Assembly (NCBI RefSeq): GCF_017875765.1
Contig: NZ_JAGGNA010000001.1
Coordinates: 1,743,501-1,807,500, forward strand
DNA: 64,000 nt
DNA from: Flavobacterium sp. CG_23.5
GTDB taxonomy: Bacteria > Bacteroidota > Bacteroidia > Flavobacteriales > Flavobacteriaceae
Direction: 5' to 3'
The position numbers were made by a program, and so were the translations under genes. Shown here one piece after another: positions 27,654-36,297 of this stretch; positions within the stretch are counted from its first letter, which is position 1, and every line of letters begins with the position of its first letter. The notes beneath the pieces are model-generated. The model was not told the DNA's origin, did not search any database, and saw only the letters and a program-made list of their open reading frames with translations.

Positions 27654-27796
27654 GGAGCTAATCCAGCTATTCACTTCAAGTCCACACTTAAAAAATGTGT
27701 TTTTCCAAACCTTAAAAAGAGCTTCTTTTAGTCGCTTTTTTAAGCTAATAAAAACTACATCTTTTAAGTCGTGGGCTTTCCGCTATTATCTGGGCT
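27654..27796 (-). repeat. Dispersed structured repeat, copy 3
   Basis: On the minus strand it starts AGCCCAGATAATAGCGGAAA (from 27796) and ends ATAGCTGGATTAGCTCC (to 27654), the same boundaries as copies 1 and 2. The middle is longer, about 100 nt, and contains the hairpin CACACTTAAAAAATGTG. It fills the space between the KAS III-like gene and the methyltransferase gene. Confidence 0.6.
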
Positions 27797-27819
27797 AAAA
27801 ATTCTGCAAATAAGAAACA

Positions 27820-27835
27820 TATCTTTGTACCTTTG
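27820..27835 (+). promoter_or_regulatory. Tandem -7 elements before the methyltransferase gene
   Basis: TATCTTTG (27820-27827) is followed at once by TACCTTTG (27828-27835). Both fit TAnnTTTG. They lie 34 and 26 nt before the ATG at 27862. Confidence 0.5.
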
Positions 27836-27861
27836 CGCCTTTGTTGTTAAAAAATAAAAAA

Positions 27862-28386
27862 ATGTACGAAAAAACGTTTCCAAATAAAAGATTCAAACAC
27901 ACTTTAGAATTTTTAAAAAAACATATCTCTACAACTGATACCATTTTAGATTTAGGAGTTGAAAATCCATTTTCTAAAATTATGAAGGCAGAGGGCTTCA
28001 CTGTTAAAAATACTACCGGAGAAGACTTAGATAACAATCAAGAAGTATTTCAATCAGAAAAAACAGCTGCTGTTACTGCTTTCGAAATTTTCGAACATTT
28101 ACTCAATCCGTACACAATTTTAAAAGAAATACAATCAGATAAACTTTTTATCTCTATTCCTATGCGTTTGTGGTTTTCACCTGCTTATCGCAGCAAAACG
28201 GATATGTGGGACAGGCATTATCATGAATTTGAAGATTGGCAACTCGATTGGCTTTTGGACAAAACAGGTTGGAAAATTATCGACAGAGAAAAATGGACTA
28301 ATCCGGTTAAGAAGTTTGGTATTCGTCCCCTATTACGAAAATTTACTGACAGGTATTATATCGTTTACGCTGAAAAAATAAAATAA
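27862..28386 (+). CDS. Class I SAM-dependent methyltransferase-like protein
   Basis: A 174-aa protein from the ATG at 27862. The Rossmann-fold SAM motif I is recognisable as TILDLGVENPFSKIM, and motif II is likely TAFEIFEHLLNPYTIL. The motif-I glycines are fewer than usual (DLGVENPF instead of GxGxG), so the SAM site may be modified. The C-terminal part is rich in aromatic residues (WDRHYHEFEDWQLDWLLDKTGW). It shares a TAATG stop/start overlap with the GT2 gene. The target is unknown. Confidence 0.75.
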   Translation: MYEKTFPNKRFKHTLEFLKKHISTTDTILDLGVENPFSKIMKAEGFTVKNTTGEDLDNNQEVFQSEKTAAVTAFEIFEHLLNPYTILKEIQSDKLFISIPMRLWFSPAYRSKTDMWDRHYHEFEDWQLDWLLDKTGWKIIDREKWTNPVKKFGIRPLLRKFTDRYYIVYAEKIK

Positions 28387-29234
28387 TGAACTACTATATT
28401 GTTATTCCAGCTCATAACGAAGAAGCGTTTATTGCCTTGACACTACAATCATTGCTTTCTCAAACTATTCCACCAAAAAAAGTAGTAGTAGTTAATGACA
28501 ATTCCACTGATAAAACTGCCGAAATAGTAATGGCTTTCGCCAAAGAAAATCCGTTTATTACCTTGGTAAATAAAACTTCTGAAGCGATTCATTTACCCGG
28601 AAGCAAAGTAATTCAAGCTTTTCATAAAGGTTTTGAAACCTTAGACGAAAATTATGATATCATAGTAAAGCTGGACGCTGACTTAATTTTACCGACTAAT
28701 TATTTCGAGACTATTTTAAACATTTTCGAAAAAGATGCAACTATAGGAATGGCAGGTGGATTTGCCTACATTGAGAAAAACGGGCAATGGATTCTGGAAA
28801 ATCTAACCGATAAAGATCATATTCGAGGTGCTTTTAAAGCCTATCGAAAAGCATGCTTTCAACAAATAGGAAACTTAAAACCGGCAATGGGCTGGGATAC
28901 CGTTGATGAATTACTCTCAAAATTCTATGGATGGAAAGTAGTTACAGAGTCTTCATTAATCGTAAAACACCTAAAACCAACTGGAGCTAACTATAATAAG
29001 ATAGCACGTTATAAACAAGGAGAAGCTTTTTACACATTGGGTTACGGGTTTTTAATCACTGCAATTGCCTCGGCAAAACTGGCAATGTTGAAAAAGAAGC
29101 CTTTGCTCTTTCTAGATTATTTAAAAGGGTTTACTAAAGCAAAATCAGCAAAAACACCTTTGTTAGTAACTCCAGAACAAGCAAAATTTATCAGAAACTA
29201 TCGTTTGCAGAAAATGAAAGACAAACTTTTCTAA
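28386..29234 (+). CDS. Glycosyltransferase family 2
   Basis: A GT-A fold glycosyltransferase of 282 aa. The N-terminal YYIVIPAHNEEAFIALTLQSLLSQ and the VVVNDNSTDKTAEI segment bind the nucleotide sugar, and VKLDADLILPTNYF carries the DxD metal site. The catalytic loop GWDTVDEL follows. The C-terminus is hydrophobic and basic, so it is probably membrane-associated. Its start overlaps the stop of the methyltransferase gene, so translation is coupled. The sugar acceptor is unknown; neighbours suggest a lipid. Confidence 0.88.
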   Translation: MNYYIVIPAHNEEAFIALTLQSLLSQTIPPKKVVVVNDNSTDKTAEIVMAFAKENPFITLVNKTSEAIHLPGSKVIQAFHKGFETLDENYDIIVKLDADLILPTNYFETILNIFEKDATIGMAGGFAYIEKNGQWILENLTDKDHIRGAFKAYRKACFQQIGNLKPAMGWDTVDELLSKFYGWKVVTESSLIVKHLKPTGANYNKIARYKQGEAFYTLGYGFLITAIASAKLAMLKKKPLLFLDYLKGFTKAKSAKTPLLVTPEQAKFIRNYRLQKMKDKLF

Positions 29235-29301
29235 CGAAACTATTAACTGACAACTTATAACTCCTAACTATTTTCGTAATTTAGCCAATATTTCAAAAAC
29301 T

Positions 29302-30048
29302 ATGATGCTCATTCGTTATTTATCACAAATTGGAAGATATTTTTTGATGTGGAAAGAAATTTTCAACAAACCAACTAAATGGTCTGTAATGAGAGGTCTT
29401 ATCTTCAAGGAAATAGACGATTTAATTATTGGTTCTCTTGGAATTGTTGCTTTCATTTCCTTTTTTGTTGGAGGTGTTGTAGCCATTCAGACTGCTTTGA
29501 ACTTAACCAATCCATTGATTCCAAAATATCTTATCGGATATGCCACAAGACAATCCGTTATTTTAGAGTTTGCCCCTACCTTTATTTCGATAATTATGGC
29601 TGGAAAAATGGGCTCCTTCATTACTTCCAGTATTGGAACCATGCGCGTTACGGAACAAATTGATGCATTAGAAGTAATGGGTGTAAACTCATTGAATTAT
29701 TTAGTTTTTCCCAAATTAATTGCATTACTATTATACCCATTCTTGATAGGAATATCCATGTTTTTAGGTATCGTTGGCGGTTACATGGCCAGCGTTTATG
29801 GAGGATTTGGTGACAGCACTGATTTTGTCGATGGACTTCAACGTGATTTCATGCCATTCCACATTGCTTATGCTTTCATAAAAACTTTTATTTTCGGTTT
29901 ACTTTTAGCAACAATTCCTTCATTCCATGGTTTTAATATGAAAGGTGGTGCACTTGAAGTTGGGAAAGCCAGCACGGTTGCATTTGTATGGACATCGGTA
30001 ACTATTATTTTAGTGAATTATATTTTAACTCAATTACTATTAACCTAA
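29302..30048 (+). CDS. mlaE: MlaE family ABC transporter permease
   Basis: The permease of an MCE/Mla-type phospholipid transporter between inner and outer membrane; 248 aa. It has five or six membrane spans. Motifs such as VVAIQTALNLTNPLIPKYLIGYATRQSVILEF, APTFISIIMAGKMGSFITSSIGTMRVTEQIDALEVMG and GFGDSTDFVDGLQ are typical. Two adjacent ATGs (29302 and 29305) are both possible starts. The stop overlaps the mlaF start. MlaD, MlaB and MlaC genes are not adjacent. Confidence 0.93.
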   Translation: MMLIRYLSQIGRYFLMWKEIFNKPTKWSVMRGLIFKEIDDLIIGSLGIVAFISFFVGGVVAIQTALNLTNPLIPKYLIGYATRQSVILEFAPTFISIIMAGKMGSFITSSIGTMRVTEQIDALEVMGVNSLNYLVFPKLIALLLYPFLIGISMFLGIVGGYMASVYGGFGDSTDFVDGLQRDFMPFHIAYAFIKTFIFGLLLATIPSFHGFNMKGGALEVGKASTVAFVWTSVTIILVNYILTQLLLT

Positions 30049-30809
30049 TGATAGAAGTAAAAAACATAGAAAAATCATTTGGCGGCGTTCCAGTTCTTAA
30101 GGGCATATGCACTGTTTTTGAAACTGGTAAAACAAATTTAATAATTGGGCAAAGTGGTTCTGGAAAAACAGTATTGTTAAAGAGTTTATTAGGAATTCAC
30201 ACCCCTGACTCCGGAACAATTTCTTTTGATGGCCGAATATATTCTGACTTAACTCTTGATGAAAAAAGAGATCTAAGAACTGAAATAGGTATGGTATTTC
30301 AAGGAAGTGCTTTGTTTGATTCGATGACTGTTGCTGAAAATGTGGGTTTCCCTTTAAAAATGTTTACCCAGGAGCGTGGAATAAAAATTCAGCAGAGAGT
30401 CGACTTAGTTCTAAAAAGAGTTGATCTAGAAGATGCTCATAATAAATTACCTTCTCAAATATCTGGTGGAATGCAAAAACGTGTTGCTATAGCACGAGCT
30501 ATTGTAAACAATCCAAAATATCTCTTTTGTGACGAACCTAATTCCGGTTTAGACCCGAATACAGCAATATTGATAGATAATCTTATCAAAGAAATCACTG
30601 AAGAATACAATATTACTACGGTCATAAATACGCATGATATGAACTCAGTAATGGAAATTGGCGAGAAAATTTTATTTCTTGAAAATGGTCTAAAAGCCTG
30701 GGAAGGAACCAAAGAAGAAATTTTCAGAACTGACAATCAAGCGGTAGTTGACTTTGTTTATTCTTCTAATTTATTCAAAAAAGTCAGAGAAGCTTATTTG
30801 AAAGAATAA
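30048..30809 (+). CDS. mlaF: MlaF family ABC transporter ATP-binding protein
   Basis: The ATPase that powers MlaE; 253 aa from the ATG at 30048, which overlaps the mlaE TAA (TAATG). Walker A GQSGSGKT is at 34-41, the Q-loop is MVFQGSALFDSMTV, the signature is SGGMQKRVAIARA and Walker B is YLFCDEPNSGLDP. The end carries a FLENGLKAWEGTKEEIF stretch as in MlaF. Together with MlaE it would move lipids across the envelope; the MCE partner is encoded elsewhere. Confidence 0.93.
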   Translation: MIEVKNIEKSFGGVPVLKGICTVFETGKTNLIIGQSGSGKTVLLKSLLGIHTPDSGTISFDGRIYSDLTLDEKRDLRTEIGMVFQGSALFDSMTVAENVGFPLKMFTQERGIKIQQRVDLVLKRVDLEDAHNKLPSQISGGMQKRVAIARAIVNNPKYLFCDEPNSGLDPNTAILIDNLIKEITEEYNITTVINTHDMNSVMEIGEKILFLENGLKAWEGTKEEIFRTDNQAVVDFVYSSNLFKKVREAYLKE

Positions 30810-30821
30810 ACAATTTCAAAT

Positions 30822-31424
30822 TTAACTGGATTTCAACAATTCCACCTCAGCATTTGGATTAAAAAGATAGGTCTTGCCAGAGCTAACTTCTAGACATTCA
30901 AAACGCTTAGTTCTTACCGCTATTTTCTTAAATATTTTCCCGTTTTGGATTCGGAAAACACTGCCGTAAGGAATCTCAAACACATAATTTTTATCATTTT
31001 GCTGGTCAAATTGTTTCAATGCCAAGGCTAATGTGGCATCAGTATCGCTACTGGCGGTTGGATTTTTGAAATGTCTCGCTAACAAAGGCAATAAATGATT
31101 AGGGAAGATCTCCGGACGAATGTACGGAATCATTAACCTTTGGAAAGAATACTTCCATTCATTACCATGCGGTTTAATGTTTCTTCCAAACTTCTCAAAA
31201 GCCACCAAATGCGAAATTTCATGTATCAGCGTAATTAGAAACTTGTATTTATTCAGGTTTGAATTGACTGTTATTTCGTGTTTACCACTCAAGCCTTTTC
31301 GATAATCGCCATGACGTGTTTGTCTTTCATTTACAATCTTGAGATGCACTTGATTGGCAACAATAAGTTCAAAAACGGGTTTTACGGCATGTTCGGGTAT
31401 ATATCGTGAAAGTGTTTCGCTCAT
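30822..31424 (-). CDS. SprT-like domain protein
   Basis: A 200-aa protein with a SprT-like zinc metalloprotease core: the HExxH motif as HEISH in ITLIHEISHLVAFEKFG, and a third ligand in KPHGNEWKY. The C-terminal half is beta-rich (GSVFRIQNGKIFKKIAVRTKRFECLEV) and lacks the usual cysteine zinc ribbon. The eukaryotic relative SPRTN removes DNA-protein crosslinks; the bacterial role is not settled. It is convergent with mlaF and 25 nt downstream of the SDR gene. Confidence 0.85.
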   Translation of the reverse strand: MSETLSRYIPEHAVKPVFELIVANQVHLKIVNERQTRHGDYRKGLSGKHEITVNSNLNKYKFLITLIHEISHLVAFEKFGRNIKPHGNEWKYSFQRLMIPYIRPEIFPNHLLPLLARHFKNPTASSDTDATLALALKQFDQQNDKNYVFEIPYGSVFRIQNGKIFKKIAVRTKRFECLEVSSGKTYLFNPNAEVELLKSS

Positions 31425-31449
31425 AACAATTAGGAATTATAAATATAAA

Positions 31450-32127
31450 TTACGGATTCGTAGATGAAACCTGCAATACTTTCCCGTTGAAATATTTATT
31501 CCCAGTCAAAGTGAAATCATAAATATAATCGGCCATTTCACTTGCTGATATTGGTGCTTGATAACCTGGAAAAGCTTCTGCTAACATTTCCGTTTGAACA
31601 GAACCTAAGGCCAAAACATTGAAAGAAATTCCACGCTCTTTATACTCTTCGGCTAATAATTCAGATAAGGTAATTACCGCTCCTTTACTGGAACTATAAG
31701 CTGAAAGTCCTGCAAACTTTAAACTTCCTTGAATCCCACCCATAGAACTTATGGTAACCACATGACTTCCTTTTAACAAGTAGGGCAAACAAGTTCTTGT
31801 CAAATTTGCAACTCCAAAAACATTTACTTTATAAATACTTTCAAAATCTTCCTGAGTGGTTTCTGAAAATGATTTCAATAATAGACTGCCTGCATTATGA
31901 ACAATCGCATCAATTTTTTTCCAAGAAGAAGAAAGAAAAGATTCTACTTTTTCTAAATCGGATTCACTTGATAAATCCACTGAAAGACAAGTGATGTTTT
32001 CGTTATCAATTAATTCTTGTGGTATTTTTCTGGAAATGGCTAAAACCTGATGTCCAGCATTAGCAAATTGCATTGCCAACTCAAATCCTATTCCCCTACT
32101 CGTACCTGTTACAATGATATTTTTCAT
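31450..32127 (-). CDS. SDR family NAD(P)-dependent oxidoreductase
   Basis: A short-chain dehydrogenase of 225 aa from the ATG at 32127; the open frame extends 64 codons upstream, but the Rossmann motif begins at this Met. TGTSRGIG is at 7-14, NAG follows in IVHNAGSLL, then the catalytic Ser (TISSMGG) and YSSSK. A -7 box TATTTTTG ends 4 nt before the ATG, so the mRNA may be leaderless. The substrate is unknown. It is divergent from an acetyltransferase gene. Confidence 0.88.
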   Translation of the reverse strand: MKNIIVTGTSRGIGFELAMQFANAGHQVLAISRKIPQELIDNENITCLSVDLSSESDLEKVESFLSSSWKKIDAIVHNAGSLLLKSFSETTQEDFESIYKVNVFGVANLTRTCLPYLLKGSHVVTISSMGGIQGSLKFAGLSAYSSSKGAVITLSELLAEEYKERGISFNVLALGSVQTEMLAEAFPGYQAPISASEMADYIYDFTLTGNKYFNGKVLQVSSTNP

Positions 32128-32131
32128 ATAG

Positions 32132-32139
32132 CAAAAATA
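32132..32139 (-). promoter_or_regulatory. -7 element directly before the SDR start
   Basis: On the minus strand TATTTTTG is followed by CTAT and then the ATG. The transcription start would fall on or next to the initiation codon. Confidence 0.45.
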
Positions 32140-32216
32140 AACAAAAACGTCAGTAAAACATCTTTTACACCACGGATTATTTCCGCGATATAATTTAGGA
32201 TTCTTATAATTTCCCT

Positions 32217-32224
32217 TAAATTTG
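32217..32224 (+). promoter_or_regulatory. -7 element of the GNAT gene
   Basis: TAAATTTG, matching TAnnTTTG, lies 34 nt before the ATG at 32259. Confidence 0.45.
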
Positions 32225-32258
32225 TTTTGAAAAATAATTGCATCTAAAACCATTGAAA

Positions 32259-32828
32259 ATGATTGAGAACATACAATATGAAGTAGCGAAATTACATGAC
32301 ATCGATGGAATAGTAGCATTGCAAGAATTATATCTAGTTTCTAATCTTTCTGAAGAAGAAAAAGAATCAGGATTTGTTACTACTCGTTTCACCATAGAGC
32401 AACTAACCGAAATTATAGGACAAGAAGGATTATTTATTGCTAAAGACGATAACAACATCATCGCTTATATTTTTGGCGGGAGTTGGAACTTCTTCAATCA
32501 ATGGCCAATTTTCACTCATATGACTGCACTATTTCCTAAACTTAGCTTTTTAGATTTTGATATAACAACAACTAACAGTTTTCAGTACGGACCTATTTGC
32601 ATTGCTAAGGAATATCGCGGAAAAGGATTAATCAAATTATTTTTTGAATTCATGAGAATTCACATGGTTAAAAAATATCCTTTGAGTCTGACATTTATCA
32701 ACAAAACCAATATTCCTTCAACAAAAGCCCATACCGAAAAATTAAAATGGAATATCATTTCCGATTTTCAATTCAACAATAACAACTATTTTGTTTTGGC
32801 GTACGATATGAGCCAACCCGTTTCCTAA
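32259..32828 (+). CDS. GNAT family N-acetyltransferase
   Basis: A 189-aa protein from the ATG at 32259 (a TTG seven codons upstream is also open). The acetyl-CoA motif is YGPICIAKEYRGKGLIKLFFEFM, with R-G-K-G at the turn. The C-terminal THTEKLKWN-like segment (THAEKLKWN is not exact; the sequence reads KAHTEKLKWNIIS) matches motif B. The substrate is unknown. It converges on the M28 peptidase gene, with only 6 nt between the stops. Confidence 0.8.
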   Translation: MIENIQYEVAKLHDIDGIVALQELYLVSNLSEEEKESGFVTTRFTIEQLTEIIGQEGLFIAKDDNNIIAYIFGGSWNFFNQWPIFTHMTALFPKLSFLDFDITTTNSFQYGPICIAKEYRGKGLIKLFFEFMRIHMVKKYPLSLTFINKTNIPSTKAHTEKLKWNIISDFQFNNNNYFVLAYDMSQPVS

Positions 32829-32834
32829 GCAGAT

Positions 32835-33815
32835 TTATTTAACCATAATAATTTCATGTGTTGGGGAACTAGCCATTTGCGTTACAGCTGGCAGTAATTC
32901 CTGAATGAATGAAGTCATGTGAGGAATATCCATGGCTTTAAACTCATCAGAAACATGGTGATAATATTGGAAATTTTCAAAATCGAAAGTACTTATTGAC
33001 TGACAAGGAACCTTAAAAACCTCATAAAAAGAATAATTATCAGATCGATAAAACAATTGATATTCCGCTTCTTTTGGGAGGAAACCAATGGATTTTTTTC
33101 CAGTATATTCATTTATTTTACTGGCCATATTCGACTTATCAAAACCAGTAATATACGCAAGAAAATCTCGTTTCATTGGTACACCAATCATCTCGATATT
33201 AAATTGCGCATATAAATTAAAATTTTGCGCTTTTAGTTTTTTGGCCAAATGTTTCGAACCCAACAAACCTTTTTCCTCTCCTACGAAGAACACAAAAAGC
33301 ACGCTTCTTTTATTCGATTTAGAAACACTGAAATATTTAGCCATTTCAGCCACAGCGGTTGTTCCAGACGCGTCATCATTGGCACCATTGTTAATGAAAT
33401 CACCATTCACTCCTTTTTTATCAATTCCGATATGGTCGTAATGTCCGCTAATAATTATGAACTCCTTTTTTAGAATAGGATCTGTTCCTTCGACATAGCC
33501 AACAATATTATAGGCCGGGACTTTGTAATCCGTCAAAGTGTCGCGGTAACTTTTAAAATAAGGCTTTACATTATTGTTCTTGAAAAATTGTTCCAAATAA
33601 TCTGCCGCTTTCTCCATTCCTTTAGTTCCGGTTTCTCTGCCTTCTAATTCATCGGAAGAAAGGTATTTCAAAGTTTCCGCAACTGCGGTTTCTTTGACCT
33701 TGTAATTTATTCCTAATGGAGTTTGTGATTTATTTTTTAAAGAATCAGACAGTATGGTTGAAGTTTGTTTACAACCAAAGAAAACGAAAGGAACTAATAG
33801 AAGTATTTTTTTCAT
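32835..33815 (-). CDS. M28 family zinc peptidase, lipoprotein
   Basis: A 326-aa secreted aminopeptidase-like enzyme. The N-terminus MKKILLLVPFVFFGC is a lipoprotein signal with Cys15 as the lipidated residue, so it is anchored in the membrane. The di-zinc ligands are visible: His/Asp in SGHYDHIG, Asp in NNGANDDASGTTAV, Glu-Glu in FFVGEEKGLLGS, the next acidic in NIEMIG and the last His in QYYHHVSDEF. It probably digests peptides at the cell surface or in the periplasm. It stands alone. Confidence 0.92.
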   Translation of the reverse strand: MKKILLLVPFVFFGCKQTSTILSDSLKNKSQTPLGINYKVKETAVAETLKYLSSDELEGRETGTKGMEKAADYLEQFFKNNNVKPYFKSYRDTLTDYKVPAYNIVGYVEGTDPILKKEFIIISGHYDHIGIDKKGVNGDFINNGANDDASGTTAVAEMAKYFSVSKSNKRSVLFVFFVGEEKGLLGSKHLAKKLKAQNFNLYAQFNIEMIGVPMKRDFLAYITGFDKSNMASKINEYTGKKSIGFLPKEAEYQLFYRSDNYSFYEVFKVPCQSISTFDFENFQYYHHVSDEFKAMDIPHMTSFIQELLPAVTQMASSPTHEIIMVK

Positions 33816-33867
33816 AATTGGATATTTATGCTTTATTACATTTTAATGGAACTTTTAAATTCCAATA

Positions 33868-34509
33868 TTATCTTTTATAATATTTTTTATAGACTTTATA
33901 CATTTGAATAAAAGCTAAAACTATGAAAAATAAAGGAATAATAACTGACATTACATATTTAGAAAAAAAAGTAGTGTTTTGAGATAGCGTATTTAAAATT
34001 AAAACTAACGCTAACATTCCCAGAAATGTTCCTATCAAGGTTCCAGCAATGTAATAATATTTAAGTTTATTTTCGACTGCAATATAGTTCCCATTCATCA
34101 AATAAAGATTCCAACCCGTCCAAAAAGGCAATTGAAGAAAGTTAACGCAATTTAAAAGCAAACCAATAAGATAAGGTGAATAGGTAATATATTTTTCTAA
34201 ATCATTATGATTTGCCGCTGATTGATTAGAATGAGCATAAAAAGAATAGCCCAGAATTAGCAAGAATATAATGGCAAAATAATCAACTGCTTTCATGAGT
34301 TTTTTATTATTTACCAATTTTTCAGCAAAAATTAAAGTAAAATAAATCACAAAAACCTCAACAGAAATCACCCCCAATAAATAGAAAATTAAGTCCTTAA
34401 TTCCAAATTTCGAATAAATTTCAAAGCCAATAATGTTTAAATATCCAAGCGGTATAGAGCCGATAAAGCTCACTAAAAAACCAACAAAAATATTTTTTAT
34501 TACTTTCAT
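33868..34509 (-). CDS. LysE-like integral membrane protein
   Basis: A 213-aa protein with about six hydrophobic segments. The start MKVIKNIFVGFLVSFIGSIP followed by LGYLNIIGFEIYSKFG matches the LysE/RhtB amino-acid exporter N-terminus (a P-G-P-like turn is replaced by SIPLGYLN). The middle hydrophilic loop and the paired C-terminal spans agree with this fold. It begins 4 nt after the ATP-grasp gene, so the two should be cotranscribed. If it is an exporter, its cargo may be the ligase product. This call is moderate. Confidence 0.6.
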   Translation of the reverse strand: MKVIKNIFVGFLVSFIGSIPLGYLNIIGFEIYSKFGIKDLIFYLLGVISVEVFVIYFTLIFAEKLVNNKKLMKAVDYFAIIFLLILGYSFYAHSNQSAANHNDLEKYITYSPYLIGLLLNCVNFLQLPFWTGWNLYLMNGNYIAVENKLKYYYIAGTLIGTFLGMLALVLILNTLSQNTTFFSKYVMSVIIPLFFIVLAFIQMYKVYKKYYKR

Positions 34510-34513
34510 TTCA

Positions 34514-35563
34514 TTAAAAATTTACAATCTTATTACTTTGCTCTATATGCAAACGATATTCTTGCATACCCACTTTGTGAGTCAAATATGGAATGCCATT
34601 TTTATGATTGTGAACACTAATTTCGAACATGTAAGTAATATGTCGTGCCAGTTCTTTCCACGCAAACAATAAAGAATGTTTTGGATCGTAAATATGAGTG
34701 GGTTCGCTAGCCGCTCCATTCAATTCAACAATAGAGAAGTTTTTTCCTTGTTCCAAGTCTTCTAAAGTAGCATACATCACATCCAATCTTCCAAAATAAA
34801 AACCCGGAATCTGCAAACACATTTCATTAATAATTTTTGTCAATTTTGGCGTTATCCAATGGCTTCCATCTATAAATTTTGCTCCACGTGCGTGATTCCC
34901 GTACGGGACCAGATTCAGTTTTTTATCTTTTGGAAGAATGTCAAGTAATTTTTTTCCGTATTCCTTTTTTAATACTTCCAATTGCAATTCGTATCGCGGA
35001 TTTTCTTTGATTAGTTCTTCAATTGTAGAATTGCCATCTCCGGTAATAATTAGAAATTCTTTAGAAACTATCCCTGTAATTCTGCCCGATTTTTCATCAG
35101 GATAACGCACATAAAAAATGCCGATTTCGTTTTCGTAAGGAATCAAATCTTGGATAACATAATCAAAATTTGCTTTATGGGCATACAATTCCAAGTCCTG
35201 AATAGTATTGATTTTTTTAACTCCCGAACCACGTAAACCTATATCCGGTTTTGCAATCAACGGATATTTTATTCCTGAAAATTCCATGATTTTTAAAATG
35301 GTCTCTAGTGAAGTTCTTTCATTTATCAACTCTGTTTTTGGATAGAATTGTTGCGGAATCAAATCATAAATTGCTTTTTTGGATTCCATCATAAATCCCC
35401 CATTTTTAATAGTGGGATTAGAAGCATTAAAGAAAAAAATCGATTTTGCCTTAATAGAATAATAGGACCAAAGAAAGTAAATTGGAATGTAAACAATCTG
35501 GAAAGGCCAATATTCCCAGTGGGTAATTTTATGAAAGAGTAATTTTATTCGCCTATTCGCCAT
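34514..35563 (-). CDS. ATP-grasp domain protein (D-Ala-D-Ala-ligase-like)
   Basis: A 349-aa carboxylate-amine ligase of unknown substrate. An N-terminal hydrophobic, Trp/Tyr-rich segment (WEYWPFQIVYIPIYFLWSYY) precedes FFFNASNP and KNGGFMMESK. The ATP-grasp core contains YPLIAKPDIGLRGSGV, then QDLIPYENEIGIFYV and a metal-binding end with RLDVMYA and VELNGAASEPTHIYDP. It is not the housekeeping Ddl: the N-terminal Ddl domain is missing. The neighbours, NRDE upstream and LysE-like downstream, are co-oriented. Confidence 0.8.
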   Translation of the reverse strand: MANRRIKLLFHKITHWEYWPFQIVYIPIYFLWSYYSIKAKSIFFFNASNPTIKNGGFMMESKKAIYDLIPQQFYPKTELINERTSLETILKIMEFSGIKYPLIAKPDIGLRGSGVKKINTIQDLELYAHKANFDYVIQDLIPYENEIGIFYVRYPDEKSGRITGIVSKEFLIITGDGNSTIEELIKENPRYELQLEVLKKEYGKKLLDILPKDKKLNLVPYGNHARGAKFIDGSHWITPKLTKIINEMCLQIPGFYFGRLDVMYATLEDLEQGKNFSIVELNGAASEPTHIYDPKHSLLFAWKELARHITYMFEISVHNHKNGIPYLTHKVGMQEYRLHIEQSNKIVNF

Positions 35564-35586
35564 AACTTATGTCAATTTCCATTTTT

Positions 35587-36297
35587 TTAAATAGTAATAA
35601 AAGAGGTCGTATATTCTTTCTGATGAATTAAATCATAATGCAATATAGCAACTTTATTTTTTTCGATTATAGATTGAGTGATACTTAAGGTTTTCATTTC
35701 TTCATTTCGATTAATTACCAAACCGTTTTCCTGATTTTCTTCTTCAGTATAGCGATGAAAACCAAGGATTTCTTCTTCTGAAATCTGTGGATTTGTTTCC
35801 AAAAAAGTATAAAACCAGTTCGAACGTTTATCCCGAATTTCTTTCGGATATAAAGTCGAAGAAGACCAAACATGATTTTTATTTATGTCAAGTGATTTGG
35901 TTTCTTTTTGATTTCCATTCCAACGCAACTGAAAAAGTTCATTATTTTGAAATAAAATCAGCGTAAAGGGTTCGATATCTTCTAAATCAATTTCCTGCCA
36001 GAAATCCTTTGGTGAAGCACTACTTATAATATCCAAAACAATCAATCCCCGACTTTTTCGGTATGGAAGTTGAACCTTATGTTTTTCTTCGGCGCCGTTT
36101 AACAATACCAAAACAGTTCCGTCAGCATCTACCACAAACCAAGTTCCCCCAGCTTTTGGATCTTTTGGAAAAATGATATTTTTACCGTTAATGGTATAAT
36201 CTTTTGGAGGAATTGCACTTGGACGTATTACTTTTTCATCTCGATTTGAGGTAATGATAATTTTACCGTTGACATTTACAAAACTTACTGTACACAT
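35587..36297 (-). CDS. NRDE family protein (TANGO2-like)
   Basis: A 236-aa protein of the NRDE/TANGO2 family, named after the motif NRDE (residues 18-21 here, in IITSNRDEKV). The first residue after Met is Cys2 (MCTVSF), which is typical and suggests an N-terminal nucleophile fold related to NTN hydrolases. The eukaryotic homologue affects heme and lipid handling, but the bacterial function is open. The gene overlaps DinB by 13 bp, which indicates one transcript. Confidence 0.85.
   Translation of the reverse strand: MCTVSFVNVNGKIIITSNRDEKVIRPSAIPPKDYTINGKNIIFPKDPKAGGTWFVVDADGTVLVLLNGAEEKHKVQLPYRKSRGLIVLDIISSASPKDFWQEIDLEDIEPFTLILFQNNELFQLRWNGNQKETKSLDINKNHVWSSSTLYPKEIRDKRSNWFYTFLETNPQISEEEILGFHRYTEEENQENGLVINRNEEMKTLSITQSIIEKNKVAILHYDLIHQKEYTTSFITI

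Noticed and set aside
27601..27798. Short plus-strand open frame after the KAS III-like gene
   Set aside because: It runs through dispersed repeat copy 3 and overlaps the end of the upstream gene; it is not a protein gene.
34514..35563. Housekeeping D-Ala-D-Ala ligase (ddl)
   Set aside because: The ATP-grasp core is there, but the Ddl N-terminal domain is replaced by an aromatic hydrophobic segment and the neighbours are not cell-wall genes.
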